This document shows positions 25,205-33,601 of a stretch of 64,000 nucleotides of DNA, in pieces; within the stretch, counting starts at the first letter, position 1; the number at the start of each line of letters is the position of its first letter. The DNA comes from JAFDVL01 sp031409955 (lineage in GTDB: Bacteria; Acidobacteriota; Blastocatellia; RBC074). The stretch is from NCBI GenBank assembly GCA_031409955.1, contig JANNYF010000220.1, positions 62,001-126,000 of the forward strand. The letters are read 5' to 3'. Under the pieces are notes generated by a model, which worked only from the letters and a program-made list of their open reading frames with translations, was not told where the DNA came from and did no database searches. The translations under genes were made by a program, and so were the position numbers.

Positions 25205-25483
25205 CTATTTTTTGACCACTATCGGCATTACATCATCCACCGAACCGTGCGGGCGCGGGATGACGTGGACGCCGACCAATTCGCCGACACGACGGGCGGC
25301 AGCGGCTCCGGCATCGGTGGCGGCTTTGACCGCAGCGACATCGCCGCGCACGATGGCGGTGACGAAGCCCGCGCCGATTTTTTCGTAGCCGACCAGGACG
25401 ACGTTCGCGGCCTTGACCATTGCATCTGCGGCTTCAATCGTAGCGACCAAGCCTTTCGTTTCAATCATTCCAAGTGCTTCCAT
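25205..25483 (-). CDS. BMC-domain microcompartment shell protein (BMC-H)
   Basis: A 92-residue hexameric shell facet protein of the EutM/PduA type. The domain starts MEALGMIETKGLVATIEAAD. It includes the pore-lining region EKIGAGFVTAIVRGDVAAVK and the C-terminal VHVIPRPHGSVDDVMP. It is a single-domain protein of normal length. It lies 14 bp downstream of the class II aldolase gene and upstream of the vertex protein. Together the two shell genes are the minimum needed for a closed shell, but whether they are sufficient here is not known. Confidence 0.96.
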   Translation of the reverse strand: MEALGMIETKGLVATIEAADAMVKAANVVLVGYEKIGAGFVTAIVRGDVAAVKAATDAGAAAARRVGELVGVHVIPRPHGSVDDVMPIVVKK

Positions 25484-25497
25484 TGATTCTCCTCACT

Positions 25498-26280
25498 TTA
25501 CTGATTCATCAATCTCGCAGTTTGCGATAACAACTCAACCAATTCCTCGCGCGTCAACGTAATCGTTTCGCCCTCGCCGGTTCGCCCGCTCGCCGGTTCG
25601 CCTATTCCGCACGCCTGCCCGGTGCGCGCTTCAATCGGCATCACGCCTGCGCGTTCTCGAATCTCAAACAGCTTGGGAATCGCACGACCGGGGATCGTGT
25701 TTTCGTTGCCCAGACTGCGGGCAATCGCGCTGATCTTACAAGTATGTTCCAGCGTCTCCAGTTTATTGAATGCTTTTTCCAGCGTGTCAGCATACGCGAC
25801 TGCGCCGTGATTCGCCATCAATAGCGCGTCGTGAAATTCTAAAAATGGCTCAATCGCATCCGTCAATTCGCGCGTCGAAGGCGTGCCGTAATCCGTGAGT
25901 GGCACGCAGCCCAGCGTCAACACAACCTCCGACAAAATCGCTTTGTCGAGCGACAATCCCGCGACCGCAAAGCCCGTCGCGTACGGCGGGTGGCAATGCA
26001 CGACGGCGTGAATGTCTGCGCGATGTTGGTAAATCGTGCGGTGCATCGGCCATTCCGTCGAGACTTTGTAATCGGACGGTTCCAGCGGATTGCCGTCCAA
26101 ATCTACGACGACCATCATGTCGGGTTTCATCCAGCCTTTGCTGACCGCCGACGGCGTAGCGATGCAGCGATTCGGAGCGACGCGCACACTAATGTTGCCA
26201 TCGCCCGCCACGATGTGACCGCGCTCATAACAACGACGCGCGGTGTCTACGATTTGTTCTTTGATGATTCGTTCGTCCAT
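25498..26280 (-). CDS. Class II aldolase/adducin-family protein, probable microcompartment cargo
   Basis: A 260-residue zinc-dependent sugar-phosphate aldolase related to L-fuculose- and L-rhamnulose-1-phosphate aldolases, which give DHAP plus lactaldehyde. Motifs: HIVAGDGNISVRV, the metal-binding HAVVHCHPPYATGFAVAG, and the later LLMANHGAVAYADTLEKAF with the third histidine. The C-terminus carries a separate tail: a flexible Gly/Ser/Arg linker (about 225-240), then the amphipathic helix LTREELVELLSQTARLMNQ. The helix fits an encapsulation peptide that docks cargo in the shell. The linker is encoded by a 16-bp tandem repeat. It overlaps the end of rex by 34 bp and is followed by the BMC-H gene. 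The exact substrate is not determined. Confidence 0.9.
   Translation of the reverse strand: MDERIIKEQIVDTARRCYERGHIVAGDGNISVRVAPNRCIATPSAVSKGWMKPDMMVVVDLDGNPLEPSDYKVSTEWPMHRTIYQHRADIHAVVHCHPPYATGFAVAGLSLDKAILSEVVLTLGCVPLTDYGTPSTRELTDAIEPFLEFHDALLMANHGAVAYADTLEKAFNKLETLEHTCKISAIARSLGNENTIPGRAIPKLFEIRERAGVMPIEARTGQACGIGEPASGRTGEGETITLTREELVELLSQTARLMNQ
25573..25604. repeat. 16-bp direct repeat in the aldolase linker
   Basis: Two copies of ctcgccggttcgcc at 25573-25586 and 25589-25602. They encode the linker between the aldolase domain and its C-terminal helix. Because the period is 16 bp, the two copies are read in different frames. Confidence 0.85.
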
Positions 26281-26975
26281 TCTTTGCCATTGCGCAGCAG
26301 GTCACGAAAATCTGCGCCCATTCCTGTCGTAGTTTGCCCGGAAGAATTCGGCTGCGCCAAAAAGTAAGACAGGCTTTCGAGCGAGATCGCAAAATCTACG
26401 TGCTTGATTTTGACGCCGGGCTTGGGTTGCAACCGCACGGGCGCAAAGTTCAGCACGGCTTTGATGCCCGCCGCTGTCACTTCATCCAGCAGCTTTTCTG
26501 CGGCGGCAGCGGGGACGGCAAAAACCACAATCTCAATCTTTTCGCGCTGGATGAAGGTGGATAACGCGCGCACATCCTGGATCGTCAAGCCATCGCGCGT
26601 TTTGGTCCCAACCTTGTCTGGATCGCTGTCAAAAATCGCTACCATCCGAAAGCCGTTAACGTTGAATCCGCCGTATGTCGCCAACGCGATGCCCAAATTG
26701 CCTGCGCCCACAATCGCCACGTTGCGCTCGGTATTCAAGCCCAAAATCTGTCGCAACTGTTGCCGCAAATTCTTGACCGCGTATCCAACACCCCGCACGC
26801 CGAACTCTCCGAAGTACGCGAGGTCTTTGCGAATTTGCGCCGAGTGCAAGGCAAATTGTTCGGCCATCGCTTTCGAGGAAACCCGCTCGACGCCTTCGCT
26901 CGCCAATTCATCCAGGCAGCGCAAATAAAGCGAAAGCCGACTGGTTGTCAATTCGGAGATTTTCTCGGTTTTCAT
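26247..26975 (-). CDS. rex: Redox-sensing transcriptional repressor Rex
   Basis: A 242-residue homodimeric repressor that leaves DNA when NADH rises relative to NAD+. The N-terminal winged helix contains SSKAMAEQFALHSAQIRKDLAYFGEFG. The Rossmann domain has NVAIVGAGNLGIALATYGGF and IFDSDPDKVGTKTRDG, followed by VVFAVPAAAAEKLLDE. A C-terminal tail of about 30 residues (PNSSGQTTTGMGADFRD onward) is longer than in the best-known Rex proteins. It is the first gene of the operon with the aldolase and shell genes, which ties that operon to cellular redox state. A dyad at 27070-27092 upstream could be its operator. Confidence 0.94.
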   Translation of the reverse strand: MKTEKISELTTSRLSLYLRCLDELASEGVERVSSKAMAEQFALHSAQIRKDLAYFGEFGVRGVGYAVKNLRQQLRQILGLNTERNVAIVGAGNLGIALATYGGFNVNGFRMVAIFDSDPDKVGTKTRDGLTIQDVRALSTFIQREKIEIVVFAVPAAAAEKLLDEVTAAGIKAVLNFAPVRLQPKPGVKIKHVDFAISLESLSYFLAQPNSSGQTTTGMGADFRDLLRNGKEWTNESSKNKS

Positions 26976-27069
26976 CTTTGCAATCTTGGGCGCAGCGTTG
27001 ATGGATAACTATTCGATTTCGCAAGGCTTAATCCAACCCGTCGCCACGATAGCGCAGCGTCCGCAACCC

Positions 27070-27092
27070 TGTCAATTCGCGCGAAATTGACA
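27070..27092. promoter_or_regulatory. Dyad between divergent rex and ruvA promoters
   Basis: An inverted repeat with arms TGTCAATT and AATTGACA around a CGCGCGA centre. Each outer arm contains a -35-like TTGACA, one for each direction (rex on minus, ruvA on plus). It may be an operator, possibly for Rex. It differs from the usual Rex site TTGTGAA-N4-TTCACAA, so the symmetry could also just reflect two back-to-back -35 boxes. Confidence 0.45.
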
Positions 27093-27116
27093 CTGCTTGC
27101 GGCTGTCTCGTACACT
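27087..27116 (+). promoter_or_regulatory. Predicted sigma-70 promoter of ruvA
   Basis: -35 TTGACA (27087-27092), 18-bp spacer, -10 TACACT (27111-27116), placed 37 bp before the ruvA start codon. Confidence 0.6.
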
Positions 27117-27153
27117 CCGCTTGATTTAAAACTAACAGCAAGGAGAAAGTGCT

Positions 27154-27765
27154 TTGATCGCTCACCTGTCAGGGACGCTGCTCAGCAAGCAACCGAATTT
27201 AGTCATTGTAGATGTTGGCGGCGTTGGCTATGAAGTCACGATTCCGCTTTCGACGTTTTATGACCTCGGCGAAGAAGCCAGCCCCGTCGCGCTGCGCATT
27301 CACACGCACGTGCGCGAAGACGCACTGCAACTCTTCGGCTTTCGCACGGAGCGCGAGAAGAAGTTGTTTCTACAATTGCTCAGCGTGTCCGGCATCGGCC
27401 CGAAATTGGCAATCACAATTCTGTCCGGGATGAGCGCCGACGAATTAATTCCCGCAATTCGCAACAACGAATTGGCGCGACTGGTGAACATTCCCGGCGT
27501 CGGCAAAAAAACAGCCGAGCGAATGATCGTCGAATTGAAAGACAAATTGTCTGCGCTGTCGTCGCCCGAATTAGAAGAACAATTCCGCATCGCCGCAGGC
27601 ACAGGCAGCACGAGCGCGATGGTGGATGACATCATTTCAGCCTTAGTCAATTTAGGCTTCCAACGCGCCGCCGCCGAAAAAGCCGTGAAAGCGACGATGC
27701 AGGAAAACCCCGACGCAAACTTCTCGCAATTGACGAAACTCTCAATGCGGAAATTGGCACGCTAG
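27154..27765 (+). CDS. ruvA: Holliday junction DNA helicase subunit RuvA
   Basis: A 203-residue Holliday-junction-binding protein that loads the RuvB motor. The OB-fold N-terminus starts IAHLSGTLLSKQPNLVIVDV. The helix-hairpin-helix pair reads FLQLLSVSGIGPKLAITILS and LVNIPGVGKKTAERMIVELK. The flexible C-terminal domain that touches RuvB is present (DDIISALVNLGFQRAAAEKA). Translation starts at TTG 27154, with an AAGGAG ribosome site 8 bases upstream. ruvB is not next: a fic gene of 1.57 kb lies between them with only 4- and 9-bp gaps. Confidence 0.95.
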   Translation: MIAHLSGTLLSKQPNLVIVDVGGVGYEVTIPLSTFYDLGEEASPVALRIHTHVREDALQLFGFRTEREKKLFLQLLSVSGIGPKLAITILSGMSADELIPAIRNNELARLVNIPGVGKKTAERMIVELKDKLSALSSPELEEQFRIAAGTGSTSAMVDDIISALVNLGFQRAAAEKAVKATMQENPDANFSQLTKLSMRKLAR

Positions 27766-27769
27766 ATTT

Positions 27770-29338
27770 ATGGCAGATTACAAATGGAAGCCAATTGAAG
27801 ACTTGCCCGCAGACTGGACAAAACTCGCGTCCAGCGAACTGGCAGGCTTGGCTTCCGTCTGGCGCGAGCATTACGAAACCATCAAAGATGGAAAAGCCTT
27901 CAAGCAATTCAACGAACGGTTGCGCCGCGAGTGGGCAATTGAAACCGGCATCATCGAAAACTTGTATTACATTGATTGCGGGGTCACACGAACGCTGATT
28001 GAAAAAGGTATTGAAGCGAGTTTGATTCCACATGGCACGACGGATAAACCTGCCGAATTGATTGTGCCAATACTGAAAGATCAGGAAGAAGTTGTCGAAG
28101 GATTGTTTGATTTCGTCGGGCAGCAGCGGCAACTCTCAACTTCATATATCAAGCAACTACATCAGGCATTAACGCGTCATCAACTGACTACCACAGCAAA
28201 AGATAGTTTAGGTAGAACATTTGAAGCTCTATTACTTCACGGCGAGTGGAAGAAGTTGCCTAATAATCCTATGAAACCCGATGGCACTATTCACGAATAT
28301 TGTCCACCGGAACAAGTAGCGTCTGAAATGGATCGCCTGCTTGAATTACATCATGAGCATACGAAAAACCAGGTCCCATCCGAAATTGAGGCGGCTTGGT
28401 TGCATCACCGCTTTACACAGATTCATCCGTTTCAAGATGGCAATGGACGGCTGGCGCGAACGTTAGCGTCGTTGATTTTCTTACGTGATAGATTGTTTCC
28501 GCTAGTTGTTAGCCGTGATGATCGTGTTGCTTATATTGACTCTTTGGAAGAAGCAGATAATGGGCAGTTGCAGATGCTAATTCGGCTTTTTTTAAGCAGA
28601 CAGAAAAGAGCCATTAATAAAGCCCTGAGCTTATCAGAGGATATTTTGTTCGATGTTCAGCCATTACAGCAAGTTATTAGTGCAGCCGTAGAGCAGTTAA
28701 AGGAAAAAACACATGTTCCATCACTCTCTGCGTACTTAGAAAAAACTGCTTTTGAAAAAATAGAGTCTTTAGCACAAAACTTGAATCAGCAACTTACTAT
28801 AGTAGATAGTGGCTATAGCGCAAACACAGCAGTTAGCTACAAAATTAAAGATTATGTCAGTAAACGGGGAGATAGCATACATTACAGTGGGATCAACAGA
28901 TATGACGCTTTCATAAAACAAGGTGATACGTGGCACAATCCAAGAAGCTACGATGGCAAAGACTCATATAATTATCAATCGAAACTCGCTAACATCGCTT
29001 ATAAACAAGATCATCAGGCTAATACAAAAGCTTATTACAGTTGGCTTGCCTTGGTAATAGTATCTGGAACTCAAAAAACTGAGATAATAGTTGCACTCTA
29101 TGCATTAGGCGCTAAATATGTGGGAGTAATAGCAGCCTCAGCTTTTATAAAGTTTTCTACACAAGGGTGGTCGTCATTTGAAGGATACAAGACTGAAACT
29201 GAAAATTATTTACCGATCAGCCAAGAGCCATTTCAGTTTACTGAAACAGAGTCTTTACAGGATGTGACGCTACGATTCCAAAAATGGTTAGATGAGATTC
29301 TTTTAGTTGGGCTTGACTGTTGGCGCAAACAAATCTAA
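27770..29338 (+). CDS. Fic-domain AMPylase-type protein with long C-terminal extension
   Basis: A 522-residue Fic protein. The active-site motif is HPFQDGNGRLAR (219-230), a complete HxFx(D/E)GNGRxxR, so it should transfer AMP or another nucleotide monophosphate to a target hydroxyl. An N-terminal inhibitory helix carries the (S/T)xxxE(G/N) motif TGIIEN (59-64), making it an autoinhibited class II type. The Fic region ends near residue 290. The last 230 residues match no family I recognise; that part is visibly AT-richer than its surroundings, which suggests acquisition from elsewhere. It sits between ruvA and ruvB with almost no spacing, so it is probably cotranscribed with the recombination genes. 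Its target is unknown. Confidence 0.9.
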   Translation: MADYKWKPIEDLPADWTKLASSELAGLASVWREHYETIKDGKAFKQFNERLRREWAIETGIIENLYYIDCGVTRTLIEKGIEASLIPHGTTDKPAELIVPILKDQEEVVEGLFDFVGQQRQLSTSYIKQLHQALTRHQLTTTAKDSLGRTFEALLLHGEWKKLPNNPMKPDGTIHEYCPPEQVASEMDRLLELHHEHTKNQVPSEIEAAWLHHRFTQIHPFQDGNGRLARTLASLIFLRDRLFPLVVSRDDRVAYIDSLEEADNGQLQMLIRLFLSRQKRAINKALSLSEDILFDVQPLQQVISAAVEQLKEKTHVPSLSAYLEKTAFEKIESLAQNLNQQLTIVDSGYSANTAVSYKIKDYVSKRGDSIHYSGINRYDAFIKQGDTWHNPRSYDGKDSYNYQSKLANIAYKQDHQANTKAYYSWLALVIVSGTQKTEIIVALYALGAKYVGVIAASAFIKFSTQGWSSFEGYKTETENYLPISQEPFQFTETESLQDVTLRFQKWLDEILLVGLDCWRKQI

Positions 29339-29347
29339 GCAAGAGAT

Positions 29348-30415
29348 ATGATGAGTGAAAAAAAGAAGAAGGATAATGCGCTGAATGAGGAAGAAAACGC
29401 CCGCATAATCGGTGGCGGCGCAGTGGATGACGAGCAGCAAATTGAACTCAGCCTGCGCCCGCAATACCTGCGCGAATACATCGGGCAGAAGAAGGTCAAA
29501 GACAATCTCAGCATCTTCGTCAAAGCGGCGTTGGCGCGGGGCGAATCGTTGGATCATGTGTTGCTGAATGGGCCGCCGGGTCTTGGCAAGACTACCTTGG
29601 CGCAGATTGTGTCTCGTGAAATGGCGGCGAAGATTCAAGTCACCTCTGGCCCGGTGATTGAAAAGCCGGGCGACCTCGCGGCGATGCTCACGAACCTCGA
29701 AGAAGGCGATGTGTTGTTCATTGATGAAATCCATCGCTTGCATCCGGCGATTGAAGAGATTCTTTATCCGGCGATGGAGGACTTTGAGCTGGATTTGATT
29801 ATTGGGCAAGGACCATCTGCTCGCTCGGTGAAATTGGATTTGCCGCGCTTCACGTTGATTGGAGCGACGACACGCGCGGGGTTGATTACGGCTCCGTTGC
29901 GCGGGCGGTTTGGGATTAACTTTCATCTGGATTTTTATCCAATCGAAGACTTGCAGATTATCGTATTGCGTTCTGCGGACATTTTGAAAGTAGAGATTGA
30001 TGACGCCGGAGCTTATGCGATTGCGCGTCGTTCACGAGGCACGCCGCGTATTGCGAATCGGTTGTTGCGGCGCGTGCGAGACTTTGCAGAGGTCGAATAC
30101 GAAGGCAAAATTACGGTGGAAGTTGCGGACGACGCATTGAATCGTATGGAAGTGGATCGCTTCGGATTGGATGAAGTAGATCGTAAGATGCTGACGACGA
30201 TCATTGAAAAATTTGGCGGTGGGCCGGTCGGCGTCAGTACGATTTCCGCCGCGATTCAGGAAGAGAAAGATGCGATTGAAGAAATCTATGAGCCGTACTT
30301 GATTCAGATTGGCTTTATCAATCGCACACCGCGCGGTAGAGTCGTGATGCCTGCGGCGTATCACCATTTAGGAATCAACTTGCCGGGCGCGAGCGATCAG
30401 CCCGGTTTGTTTTGA
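29348..30415 (+). CDS. ruvB: Holliday junction DNA helicase subunit RuvB
   Basis: The 355-residue AAA+ motor that drives branch migration with RuvA. Walker A is GPPGLGKTT (75-83) and Walker B ends in DEIH (126-129). Sensor and arginine-finger regions are visible in FTLIGATTRAGLITAPLRGRFG. The winged-helix C-terminus contains GPVGVSTISAAIQEEKDAIEE and YLIQIGFINRTPRGRV. The N-terminus is about 20 residues longer than in Escherichia coli and Lys/Glu-rich. The start could be ATG 29348 or 29351. It follows fic by 9 bp. Confidence 0.97.
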   Translation: MMSEKKKKDNALNEEENARIIGGGAVDDEQQIELSLRPQYLREYIGQKKVKDNLSIFVKAALARGESLDHVLLNGPPGLGKTTLAQIVSREMAAKIQVTSGPVIEKPGDLAAMLTNLEEGDVLFIDEIHRLHPAIEEILYPAMEDFELDLIIGQGPSARSVKLDLPRFTLIGATTRAGLITAPLRGRFGINFHLDFYPIEDLQIIVLRSADILKVEIDDAGAYAIARRSRGTPRIANRLLRRVRDFAEVEYEGKITVEVADDALNRMEVDRFGLDEVDRKMLTTIIEKFGGGPVGVSTISAAIQEEKDAIEEIYEPYLIQIGFINRTPRGRVVMPAAYHHLGINLPGASDQPGLF

Positions 30416-30433
30416 AGCCCAAGCCTGTTTTGA

Positions 30434-31348
30434 ATGAAAGAACATTTTCTCAAAATTCCAACACCAGGCCGCGTTTGGTTAGGCATCAAAAATCGCGCGA
30501 CGAAGCGGCGGATTCTCTTTCGCACGGTGCTGAGCTTTCTGGACAATGATCTGATTACTTCGTCGGCAGCGATCACCTATTTCGGCATGCTCGTGCTGTT
30601 CCCAACGCTACTGTTTGCCGTCAGCATCGCACAAGGCTACTTTGGCGAAACGATTCACCGCGAGTTGCTGAGCCGTATCCCGAACTTCATGCCCGGCTCC
30701 GAGCAATTCGTGCAACGCAATCTGGAAGCGATTAGCAACGTCTCGCCGAGTTTGTTGATTACAGCGTTCACGGTGATGCTGTGGGCGGGATCGTGGATTT
30801 TCACGGTGATCGAACGCGCGATGTGCAAAATGTGGGGGACGCAGCCGCGTTCGTTTTTGCACGGGCGATTGTTGACGGTGGGGATGATTGGCGCAGTTGG
30901 ATTGGTGTTGATAGTGTCGTTGTTGGTGACTTCGGGTGTGGTCACGGCGCAGGCACTGCTGGAAAGGTTTCCGATGCAAATGCCAACGCAACTCGCGTGG
31001 CTGGGATCGGTATTGTGGCAAGTCGTGTTCGTCGTCGTGAGTTTGTTGATTACGACCGCGCTATTTTTGCTGATTTATCGTGTGATGCCAAACACGCGGT
31101 TGACGTTGATCGAAGTATTGCCGGGCGCGATTTTTGCTGGCATTTTGTGGGAAATTGCGAAGTACGCGTTCGCCTGGTCAATCCCGTATTTCCACTATGA
31201 CTTGTTGTACGGCTCGATTGGCGCGGGCGTGGCGTTGCTGACGTGGGGCTATTTGTCGAGCTTGATTATGCTGTTTGGCGCGCAATTGACGGCGGTGCTG
31301 CATTGTCGCCACATGTTTGGCGAAGATATGGAGGACGAAGGTAAATGA
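30434..31348 (+). CDS. YihY/virulence factor BrkB-family membrane protein
   Basis: A 304-residue inner-membrane protein of the YihY/BrkB family (UPF0761). The family was once annotated as ribonuclease BN; its true role is uncertain. The landmark is SSAAITYFGMLVLFPTLLFAV, followed by about five more hydrophobic segments (LLITAFTVMLWAGSWIF, LLTVGMIGAVGLVLIVSLLV, VLWQVVFVVVSLLIT). The typical end region is YGSIGAGVALLTWGYLSSLI. It begins 18 bp after ruvB and overlaps the next gene by 4 bp (ATGA), so the genes are translationally coupled. Confidence 0.9.
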   Translation: MKEHFLKIPTPGRVWLGIKNRATKRRILFRTVLSFLDNDLITSSAAITYFGMLVLFPTLLFAVSIAQGYFGETIHRELLSRIPNFMPGSEQFVQRNLEAISNVSPSLLITAFTVMLWAGSWIFTVIERAMCKMWGTQPRSFLHGRLLTVGMIGAVGLVLIVSLLVTSGVVTAQALLERFPMQMPTQLAWLGSVLWQVVFVVVSLLITTALFLLIYRVMPNTRLTLIEVLPGAIFAGILWEIAKYAFAWSIPYFHYDLLYGSIGAGVALLTWGYLSSLIMLFGAQLTAVLHCRHMFGEDMEDEGK

Positions 31349-31926
31349 AGCGAATCTGTGTGTTCTGCGGCTCGAACAAAGGCGGGCGCGCTGCCTACAC
31401 TTCAGCGGCGCAAGCGTTGGGGCAAGCGATGGTCAAACGAAACATCGGGTTGGTCTACGGCGGCGGCAAGGTTGGATTGATGGGGGTGATTGCAGATGCG
31501 ATATTGGCAGAAGGCGGCGAAGTCATCGGCGTGATTCCGCAGTCGTTGGTAGCCAGAGAAGTTGCGCATCACCACTTAACCGAGCAACGCATCGTCAACT
31601 CAATGCACGAGCGCAAAGCCTTGATGGCGGAGTTGTCGGATGCGTTCATCGCCATGCCCGGCGGGATGGGAACGTTTGATGAGTTCTGCGAGATTTTGAC
31701 TTGGGCACAGCTTGGCATTCATCAAAAGCCGTGCGGGATTTTGAATGTCGAAAATTACTTCACGCCGTTGCTGACGATGTTTGATCACGCGACGGCAGAA
31801 GGTTTTTTGCGCGACACGCATCGTGCGCTCGTGCTGGAAGGGGGTGAGCCAGAATCGTTGCTGGACGCGCTGGAACAATATCAACCGCAGTTCGCCGAAA
31901 AATGGCTCGACCTCGATAAAGTATAG
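31345..31926 (+). CDS. LOG-family protein (TIGR00730; nucleoside 5'-monophosphate phosphoribohydrolase-like)
   Basis: A 193-residue Rossmann-fold protein of the LOG family, formerly misannotated as lysine decarboxylase. Members cleave the ribose-base bond of nucleoside monophosphates, including cytokinin precursors. It starts RICVFCGSNKGGR. The active-site motif PGGMGTFDEFCEIL (PGGxGTxxE) is intact, and NVENYFTPLL is typical of the C-terminal region. The physiological substrate in bacteria is not settled. Its start overlaps the YihY gene stop by 4 bp; queA begins 5 bp after its stop. Confidence 0.92.
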   Translation: MKRICVFCGSNKGGRAAYTSAAQALGQAMVKRNIGLVYGGGKVGLMGVIADAILAEGGEVIGVIPQSLVAREVAHHHLTEQRIVNSMHERKALMAELSDAFIAMPGGMGTFDEFCEILTWAQLGIHQKPCGILNVENYFTPLLTMFDHATAEGFLRDTHRALVLEGGEPESLLDALEQYQPQFAEKWLDLDKV

Positions 31927-31931
31927 CTGTC

Positions 31932-32981
31932 ATGCACATCTCAGAATTCGATTTTGCGTTACCGCCGGAATTGATCGCGCAGCAACCGCTTGAGCAGCGG
32001 GATCGCTCGCGGATGCTGGTTGTGAATCGCAAGGCAGGCAATTGGCGTGACAGCTACTTTGCGGAATTGCCGACGATGCTTTCGGGGAATGATGTCCTGG
32101 TCATCAACAATACGCGCGTCTTTCCGGCGCGATTGGTGGGGCATCGAATTGTGAATGGTGAGGCAGGCGCAAAAGTCGAGGCTTTGCTGGCGCGGCGTTT
32201 GGCAGAGAACGAATGGGAGGTGATGGCAAAACCGGGGCGCGCTTTGCCGGTGGGCGCACAGATGGATTTTGGTGAGGGTCAGTTGCAGGCTGAGGTGATT
32301 TCAATTCTCAACGATGGCAGACGCGTGTTACGTTTTGCCGCGCACGCCGACTTCGATAAACTCATTGATGAAGTCGGTAATACGCCGCTGCCTCCGTACA
32401 TCAAGCGCGAGTATGACGAATCCGTTCGCCTGGACGAGCCGCGCTATCAGACGATTTATGCGAAAGAGCGCGGCGCAATTGCGGCTCCAACGGCTGGATT
32501 GCATTTTACGGATCGCGTGTTCGCTGAATTAAAAGCGCGCGGCGTTGAGGTTATTGAAATCACGCATCACGTCGGCGCGGCTACGTTTCAGCCGGTGCGT
32601 GTTGAGAGTGTCGAAGAGCATCATATCGAAGCCGAAAGTTATGAAATTAGTGAAGACGCTGCGGCTGCGATCAATTCAGCAAAAGCGGCAGGCAAGCGAA
32701 TCGTTGCGATTGGCACAACGACGACGCGGGCATTGGAGAGCGCGGTTGGTGCGGCAGGAACAATTCAGGCGGGGCATAAAAGTACTGATCTTTTTATTCA
32801 CCCCGGCTATAGCTTCCGCGCGATAGACGCGTTGATTACGAACTTTCATTTGCCGCAATCGTCGTTGTTGATACTGGTGGCAGCATTCGGCGGACGCGAA
32901 TTAATCCTTAACGCTTATCATCACGCGGTAAATCAGCACTATCGTTTTTACAGCTACGGCGATTGCATGTTTATTGGCTAA
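31932..32981 (+). CDS. queA: S-adenosylmethionine:tRNA ribosyltransferase-isomerase
   Basis: A 349-residue enzyme adding the cyclopentenediol moiety from SAM to preQ1-tRNA during queuosine synthesis. It starts HISEFDFALPPELIAQQPLEQ. Motifs include VLVINNTRVFPARLVGHR, TPLPPYIKRE, AAPTAGLHFTD and the C-terminal TNFHLPQSSLLILVAAFGGRE. Full length. It belongs to the ruvA-to-acetyltransferase run. Another queuosine gene, queD, lies at 38968-39342. Confidence 0.96.
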   Translation: MHISEFDFALPPELIAQQPLEQRDRSRMLVVNRKAGNWRDSYFAELPTMLSGNDVLVINNTRVFPARLVGHRIVNGEAGAKVEALLARRLAENEWEVMAKPGRALPVGAQMDFGEGQLQAEVISILNDGRRVLRFAAHADFDKLIDEVGNTPLPPYIKREYDESVRLDEPRYQTIYAKERGAIAAPTAGLHFTDRVFAELKARGVEVIEITHHVGAATFQPVRVESVEEHHIEAESYEISEDAAAAINSAKAAGKRIVAIGTTTTRALESAVGAAGTIQAGHKSTDLFIHPGYSFRAIDALITNFHLPQSSLLILVAAFGGRELILNAYHHAVNQHYRFYSYGDCMFIG

Positions 32982-33001
32982 CGCATCAAGTTCAACCATT
33001 T

Positions 33002-33514
33002 ATGAAGGCTGTTCGCTCCATCTCAAATCTTTCTGAGACGACGTTCAAAGGAACGCTGTGTCCGCTGACGCCCATGGATTTGAATGAATTGTGGTTGCTA
33101 GACTTGCGCGTGTTTACAGATGGAGAGGCTTACGAACGGGATACGTTTCGTCATCTACTATCTAATCTACAAGGTGTCGCGCGGCAGGTTCGCAGCGCAG
33201 ATGGAAAGATGATTGCTTTTGCCATCGGCGTTATTGAGGAAGACGGCGTCGGACATATCACCACGATTGGAGTTTCCCCAGAACACCGGCGGCGCGGGTT
33301 GGCGAAGATTATGTTGCTCTCGATTGAGCAGGGGTTTGCGGTGCGCGGGGCGACAACAGTACGGCTCGAAGTCCGCACCGATAACGCAGGCGCGCGGCAA
33401 CTTTATGAACAGATTGGGTATGTGATTACGCAGCGGATGCGGCGCTATTATTCAACGGGGGATGATGGATATTTGATGGTGAAGGCAATCAATGGGGTGA
33501 ATTGGGGATTTTAA
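33002..33514 (+). CDS. GNAT acetyltransferase, RimI-like
   Basis: A 170-residue N-acetyltransferase of the GNAT superfamily. The acetyl-CoA-binding motif A is GHITTIGVSPEHRRRGLAKIML. The later RLEVRTDNAGARQLYEQIGY is typical of RimI and related N-terminal alanine acetylases, here with a substituted RTDN instead of RxSN. The extended N-terminus (about 1-20) is unusual. ATG 33002 is preferred because the longer frame from TTG 32963 overlaps queA without a ribosome site. The target could be a ribosomal protein or another N-terminus; this is not proved. Confidence 0.83.
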   Translation: MKAVRSISNLSETTFKGTLCPLTPMDLNELWLLDLRVFTDGEAYERDTFRHLLSNLQGVARQVRSADGKMIAFAIGVIEEDGVGHITTIGVSPEHRRRGLAKIMLLSIEQGFAVRGATTVRLEVRTDNAGARQLYEQIGYVITQRMRRYYSTGDDGYLMVKAINGVNWGF

Positions 33515-33601
33515 GTTTGCGCCGCCGCCTCACTCCAACAATTAGCGCTTCGATTCGCCCATAACTGCTGGGAGTTCAGGTTGGTCAGTGGTTGAAAATC
33601 T

